Positions 61,722-64,000 of a stretch of DNA of 64,000 nucleotides are shown here, in pieces (position 1 is the first letter of the stretch; each line of letters starts with the position of its first letter). Position numbers and translations under genes: made by a program. The notes beneath the pieces were generated by a model. That model was not told where the DNA came from. It ran no database searches and worked only from the letters and a program-made list of their open reading frames with translations. This stretch comes from JBFLVU01 sp964589625 (GTDB lineage: Bacteria; Acidobacteriota; UBA4820; DSQY01): positions 69,752 through 133,751 of the forward strand of contig CAZPSH010000006.1 of NCBI GenBank assembly GCA_964589625.1, read 5' to 3'.

Positions 61722-62095
61722 GGGGGGACCTCCCGGAGGGTGAGCACGGCGCGGGCCGCGAGCTTCGCCCCGCGGCGGGCCAGGACCTTTACGCGAACCA
61801 CGGGGCCCATGCGCTGGAGGACCTCCGCCGAAAGCGTCAGCCGCTGGCCCGGCTCCGGGGGGCGCGGACAACGGAAGCGCTGGACCTGGAGGACCATCCC
61901 TCCCGAGTCCTCGCGGGAGAAGGCGGCCAGTCCGGCGGCCTGGGCCATGGCTTCGAGGAGGATCCATGCGGGCGCCCGGCCGGACCTCTGGAACGCCGCG
62001 CCCGCGGTGAAGACCGCGTGGAGCGGCCTCGAGAGGTCTTCGTGGTCCAGGAACCGGAAGGGGTAGGCGTGGGGAAGACGGGCCATGTCGCTCAC
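61718..62095 (-). CDS. FabZ-like hot-dog dehydratase of the ketoacyl-synthase operon
   Basis: A 125-residue hot-dog protein. HAYPFRFLDHED gives the catalytic His in the FabZ position and PAWILLEAMAQAAG the catalytic Glu; the usual MPG loop before it is altered (GRAPAW). It probably dehydrates 3-hydroxyacyl-ACP made in this pathway. ATG 62095 or 62086 may be the start. Separate from the housekeeping fabZ at 27969. Confidence 0.82.
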   Translation of the reverse strand: MSDMARLPHAYPFRFLDHEDLSRPLHAVFTAGAAFQRSGRAPAWILLEAMAQAAGLAAFSREDSGGMVLQVQRFRCPRPPEPGQRLTLSAEVLQRMGPVVRVKVLARRGAKLAARAVLTLREVPP

Positions 62096-62162
62096 CGGGG
62101 TCCGCGGTCGGTCCGGACCGGTTCTCCACCCCTGCCCGGGCGGACGCGCGGAGCGAAGGGGA

Positions 62163-62636
62163 TCAGGTGCCGCGCTCCAAGCGGAGGAGCTGCTTCTTGA
62201 CGGCCAGGCCTCCGCCGAAGCCGCCTAGTCCCCCCTTGGCCACCGCGCGGTGACAGGGGATGAGGATCGGGATCCGGTTGGCGCCGCAGGCGGAACCCGC
62301 GGCCCGGGCGGCGCCCGGGCGCCCTGCCCACTTCGCGAGGTCCGAGTAGGAGAGGACCTGCCCGGCGGGCACCCGGAGGAGCGCCTCCCACACCTTGGCC
62401 TGGAATTCCGTGCCGGGGGGCTGGGGGTCCAGCGGGACGTCGAAGCCGCTCCCGGATCCCGCAAAGAACTCCCGCAACTGCTTCTTGAGCCGGTTCAGGA
62501 GGGGCGCCACGCTCCGGGGAACGGGCCCGTCCGGGGCCTTTCCGCCGAACGCAATGCCGTGGACCGCCTCGGCCGAGAGGGTTACGTCGAGTCGCCCCAC
62601 CGGCGTCTCCAGTCCGAGGGTCACCGGGCCGGTCAC
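62163..62636 (-). CDS. ogt: methylated-DNA--[protein]-cysteine S-methyltransferase
   Basis: A 157-residue DNA repair protein that takes O6-alkyl groups from guanine onto its own Cys in IPCHRAVAKGG. GTEFQAKVWEALLRVPAGQVLSY and the GSACGANRIP helix-turn-helix segment are canonical. GTG at 62636 overlaps the queF stop (GTGA). Sixty-seven bases separate it from the dehydratase gene downstream. Confidence 0.93.
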   Translation of the reverse strand: MTGPVTLGLETPVGRLDVTLSAEAVHGIAFGGKAPDGPVPRSVAPLLNRLKKQLREFFAGSGSGFDVPLDPQPPGTEFQAKVWEALLRVPAGQVLSYSDLAKWAGRPGAARAAGSACGANRIPILIPCHRAVAKGGLGGFGGGLAVKKQLLRLERGT

Positions 62637-63031
62637 GAGCCAAACCCCTTGTTTCGGGTGTAGGTGGCCACGACGGAGGCGCTCATTCCACCGCGGGAAT
62701 TGAAGACGCCCGTGAGGGTGGCCCGCTCGGGCCCGCAGGCCTTCACCACGTCCCGTAGGATGCGGTTCACGGCGTTCTCGTAGAAGATGCCCACGCCCCG
62801 GTAGGCCAGGAGGTACTCCTTGTAGGACTTGAGCTCGAGGCAGGACTTGCGGGGCTCGTACCGCAGGACGAGAAGGCCGAAGTCGGGCAGGCCGGTCTTG
62901 GGGCACACCGAGGTGAACTCGGGCGCCTCGATGGTGATCTCATAGCCGGGGAACTGGTTCGGCCACGTCTCGATCGCCGGGAGGGGCGCGTCCAGCCCCT
63001 TTTTGGCGTGCTCCTTGGTATAGGCCGCCAT
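62633..63031 (-). CDS. queF: preQ0 reductase QueF
   Basis: A 132-residue unimodular NADPH-dependent 7-cyano-7-deazaguanine reductase of queuosine synthesis. The catalytic Cys and Asp are in FTSVCPKTGLPDFG, and LELKSYKEYLLAYRGVGIFYENAVNRI holds the substrate and NADPH motif. A good GGAGGTGAG site precedes the ATG. No other queuosine genes or preQ1 riboswitch were seen. Confidence 0.95.
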   Translation of the reverse strand: MAAYTKEHAKKGLDAPLPAIETWPNQFPGYEITIEAPEFTSVCPKTGLPDFGLLVLRYEPRKSCLELKSYKEYLLAYRGVGIFYENAVNRILRDVVKACGPERATLTGVFNSRGGMSASVVATYTRNKGFGS

Positions 63032-63083
63032 GGCTCACCTCCGCCGTGGCCCGCTGGCGAAGCAGGGGCTCCACGGGTTCAGG

Positions 63084-63344
63084 TTACAGCGCGGCGATGA
63101 GCCTGTCGAGTTCGCCCGAGCGATCGAGGTCCATCAGGTCGTCGCATCCCCCGACGTGGCGGTCCCCAAAAAAGACCTGGGGAACGGTCTCCCGCCCCGA
63201 GCGGCGCTCGCATTCTTCCCAGCGCTCGGGGTGGCGGTCGAGGTTGACCTCCTCGAAGTCCACGCCCTTCTTCTTCAAGAGCCGCTTGGCGGCGACGCAG
63301 TAGGGGCAGAGGGTCATGGTGAACACGGTGACGGGCGTCTTCAT
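63084..63344 (-). CDS. grxC: glutaredoxin
   Basis: An 86-residue thioredoxin-fold protein with the CPYC redox motif (residues 13-16), the cis-Pro in ETVPQVFFGDRHVGGCDDL, and normal length. It reduces disulfides with glutathione or a related thiol. The frame upstream of ATG 63344 is open but reads as non-coding. Confidence 0.93.
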   Translation of the reverse strand: MKTPVTVFTMTLCPYCVAAKRLLKKKGVDFEEVNLDRHPERWEECERRSGRETVPQVFFGDRHVGGCDDLMDLDRSGELDRLIAAL

Positions 63345-63439
63345 GGGTCTCCCCGATTCCGGGCGGGCCGCGTTCCGGACCGCGCTTTCCATGCCCGACT
63401 CAACGTCCGAGGCGGTCCCCGTATTCTCCCACGCCCCGC

Positions 63440-63826
63440 TTACGGACGCGACACCTCGCGGATCACGTCGTAGTAGTCGTGGGGGCCCATTCCCGATGCC
63501 TCCGCGTTCTCCTTGACGGTGCGTCGGGAATCGGCGGAGAGCCCCCGGGCCTTGAGGCCGGAGGTGACCTTGCCCGCGTCGAACCCGTATTCCTCGCAGA
63601 GCGCTCCCAGGGTCATCCGTCCCAGGCCCGGGACGGCCTCCTCGGGAAGGCTCTCGGCGGGAGGCCGGGCCTCGGTTTGGGCGTCCTTGATGCGCCCGTT
63701 CCACTCCATCACCCAGGAGAAGGGCGGGAGATCCGCCGCCGCGCCCGCCGTGAACAGGCCCGTGACGAGCAAGGCGGCGGTGAAACTTGGCGTGAAGATC
63801 CGGACCTGCCTCGCCCGGTCCTTCAT
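63440..63826 (-). CDS. small exported or membrane-anchored protein, unrecognised
   Basis: 128 residues. An N-terminal hydrophobic segment (FTAALLVTGLFTAGAAA) is followed by a linker and a small helical C-terminal domain (MTLGALCEEYGFDAGKVTSGLKARGLSADSRRTVKENAEASG) that resembles short helical modules in membrane redox proteins, though I cannot name it. The ATG at 63826 overlaps a TGA in a second frame (ATGA), the usual linkage here, which suggests the mutS2 gene once ended at that point. Confidence 0.65.
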   Translation of the reverse strand: MKDRARQVRIFTPSFTAALLVTGLFTAGAAADLPPFSWVMEWNGRIKDAQTEARPPAESLPEEAVPGLGRMTLGALCEEYGFDAGKVTSGLKARGLSADSRRTVKENAEASGMGPHDYYDVIREVSRP

Positions 63827-63946
63827 GTACGAGACCCTCAGCCGCCCCGGCCGTCGAGAACGAGGCCACTTCGGGCAGGCGCTCCAGAAGGGCGCGGACG
63901 GTCCGCCAAAGAGTTCCCGTCCCCTTCCCGTGGATGATCTGGACGT
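63823..63946 (-). pseudogene. mutS2: MutS2 C-terminal Smr-domain fragment, apparently damaged
   Basis: The minus-strand frame entering from the right reads VQIIHGKGTGTLWRTVRALLERLPEVASF, the core of the Smr nuclease domain that ends MutS2. Two things are wrong. Upstream of VQIIHG the expected Smr helix is replaced by unrelated sequence joined at CTAGCAGGCTGCTGAGAAAC (63947 onward), which resembles the end of a mobile element. Downstream, the frame has no stop where MutS2 should end and runs on to 63084; a stop in another frame lies at 63823. Only the end of the gene is in the window, so the state of the rest is unknown. Confidence 0.55.
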
Positions 63947-64000
63947 CTAGCAGGCTGCTGAGAAACCCCTTGTGGGTCGCGTTGCCAGCGCCACGGCCAC
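63947..64000. mobile_element. possible end of an insertion element at the window edge
   Basis: CTAGCAGGCTGCTGAGAAAC then CCC interrupts the Smr coding sequence. Similar CAGGCTGCTGA-AAAA ends are found on insertion elements and MITEs, from memory. Only 54 bases are visible and the other end is outside the window. Confidence 0.3.

Noticed and set aside
63032..63083. preQ1 riboswitch ahead of queF
   Set aside because: No pseudoknot-forming A-rich tail or characteristic stem was found in the short leader.
63084..63869. A long frame fusing an Smr-like end to glutaredoxin
   Set aside because: The middle of the frame is Arg/Gly/Pro-rich and lies across a better gene in another frame (63440-63826); glutaredoxin has its own normal start at 63344.

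Overview
The window reads as one stretch of a high-GC, Gram-negative bacterial chromosome. It encodes outer-membrane assembly (BamA, Skp/OmpH), lipid A synthesis (LpxD, FabZ, LpxA), lipoprotein export (LolC/E-LolD), ADP-heptose synthesis and lipoproteins, and third codon positions are strongly G/C. The mix of TPR-sulfatase, FadN-type beta-oxidation, NfnAB, sigma-54 control and many paralogous secreted proteins suggests Acidobacteriota or a nearby deep-branching phylum. That is inference from gene content only. Genes are tightly packed, usually overlapping by four bases (ATGA, GTGA and, unusually, TTGA). No tRNA, rRNA or CRISPR array was seen.

Layout. 1-3905 (minus): a substrate-binding lipoprotein, the heptose adenylyltransferase domain and mfd (cut by the window edge). 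4043-11719: TPR-sulfatase, MBL hydrolase plus SDR, a winged-helix protein, thpR-plsY-gpsA and rsgA. 11817-18051: NfnA/NfnB-like subunits, a free-standing GXGXG protein, an orphan NtrC-type regulator behind its own sigma-54 promoter, and a DegP/HtrA protease. 18207-32297: lysS-lolC-lolD, clpC, then an envelope run bamA-ompH-lpxD-fabZ-lpxA-Gfo/Idh-serine hydrolase-tonB-like. 32298-32828 is non-coding and holds two tandem sigma-54 promoters, each followed by a short C/U-rich stretch and a hairpin; I read these as two small RNAs.

32829-41292: MFS exporter, ferritin-like protein, rpsT, nadA, a thiolase-fadN beta-oxidation pair and a lipoprotein MsrB. 41390-44587: an LhgO-like oxidoreductase whose 3' end meets a perfect 22-bp inverted repeat; the partner repeat lies 1.7 kb away and encloses two unrecognised genes and one copy of a palindromic repeat. 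44588-48408: nadE with a separate nitrilase, then groESL behind a perfect sigma-70 promoter and a diverged CIRCE. 48532-54271: two paralogous secreted proteins and an acyl-CoA dehydrogenase. 54612-56527: a secreted cyclophilin and a second substrate-binding lipoprotein. 56631-64000 (all minus): an operon of hot-dog dehydratase, ketoacyl synthase, catalytically dead ketoacyl-synthase partner, PgeF, a MoaC shortened by two internal deletions, TPR protein and AcpS, preceded by ogt, queF, glutaredoxin, a small secreted protein and a damaged mutS2 end.

Most novel items: the tandem sigma-54 small RNAs, one with a 3' tail matching the anti-Shine-Dalgarno tail of 16S rRNA; the 95-residue mini-MoaC; the active/dead ketoacyl synthase pair; and the inverted-repeat-bounded cassette.
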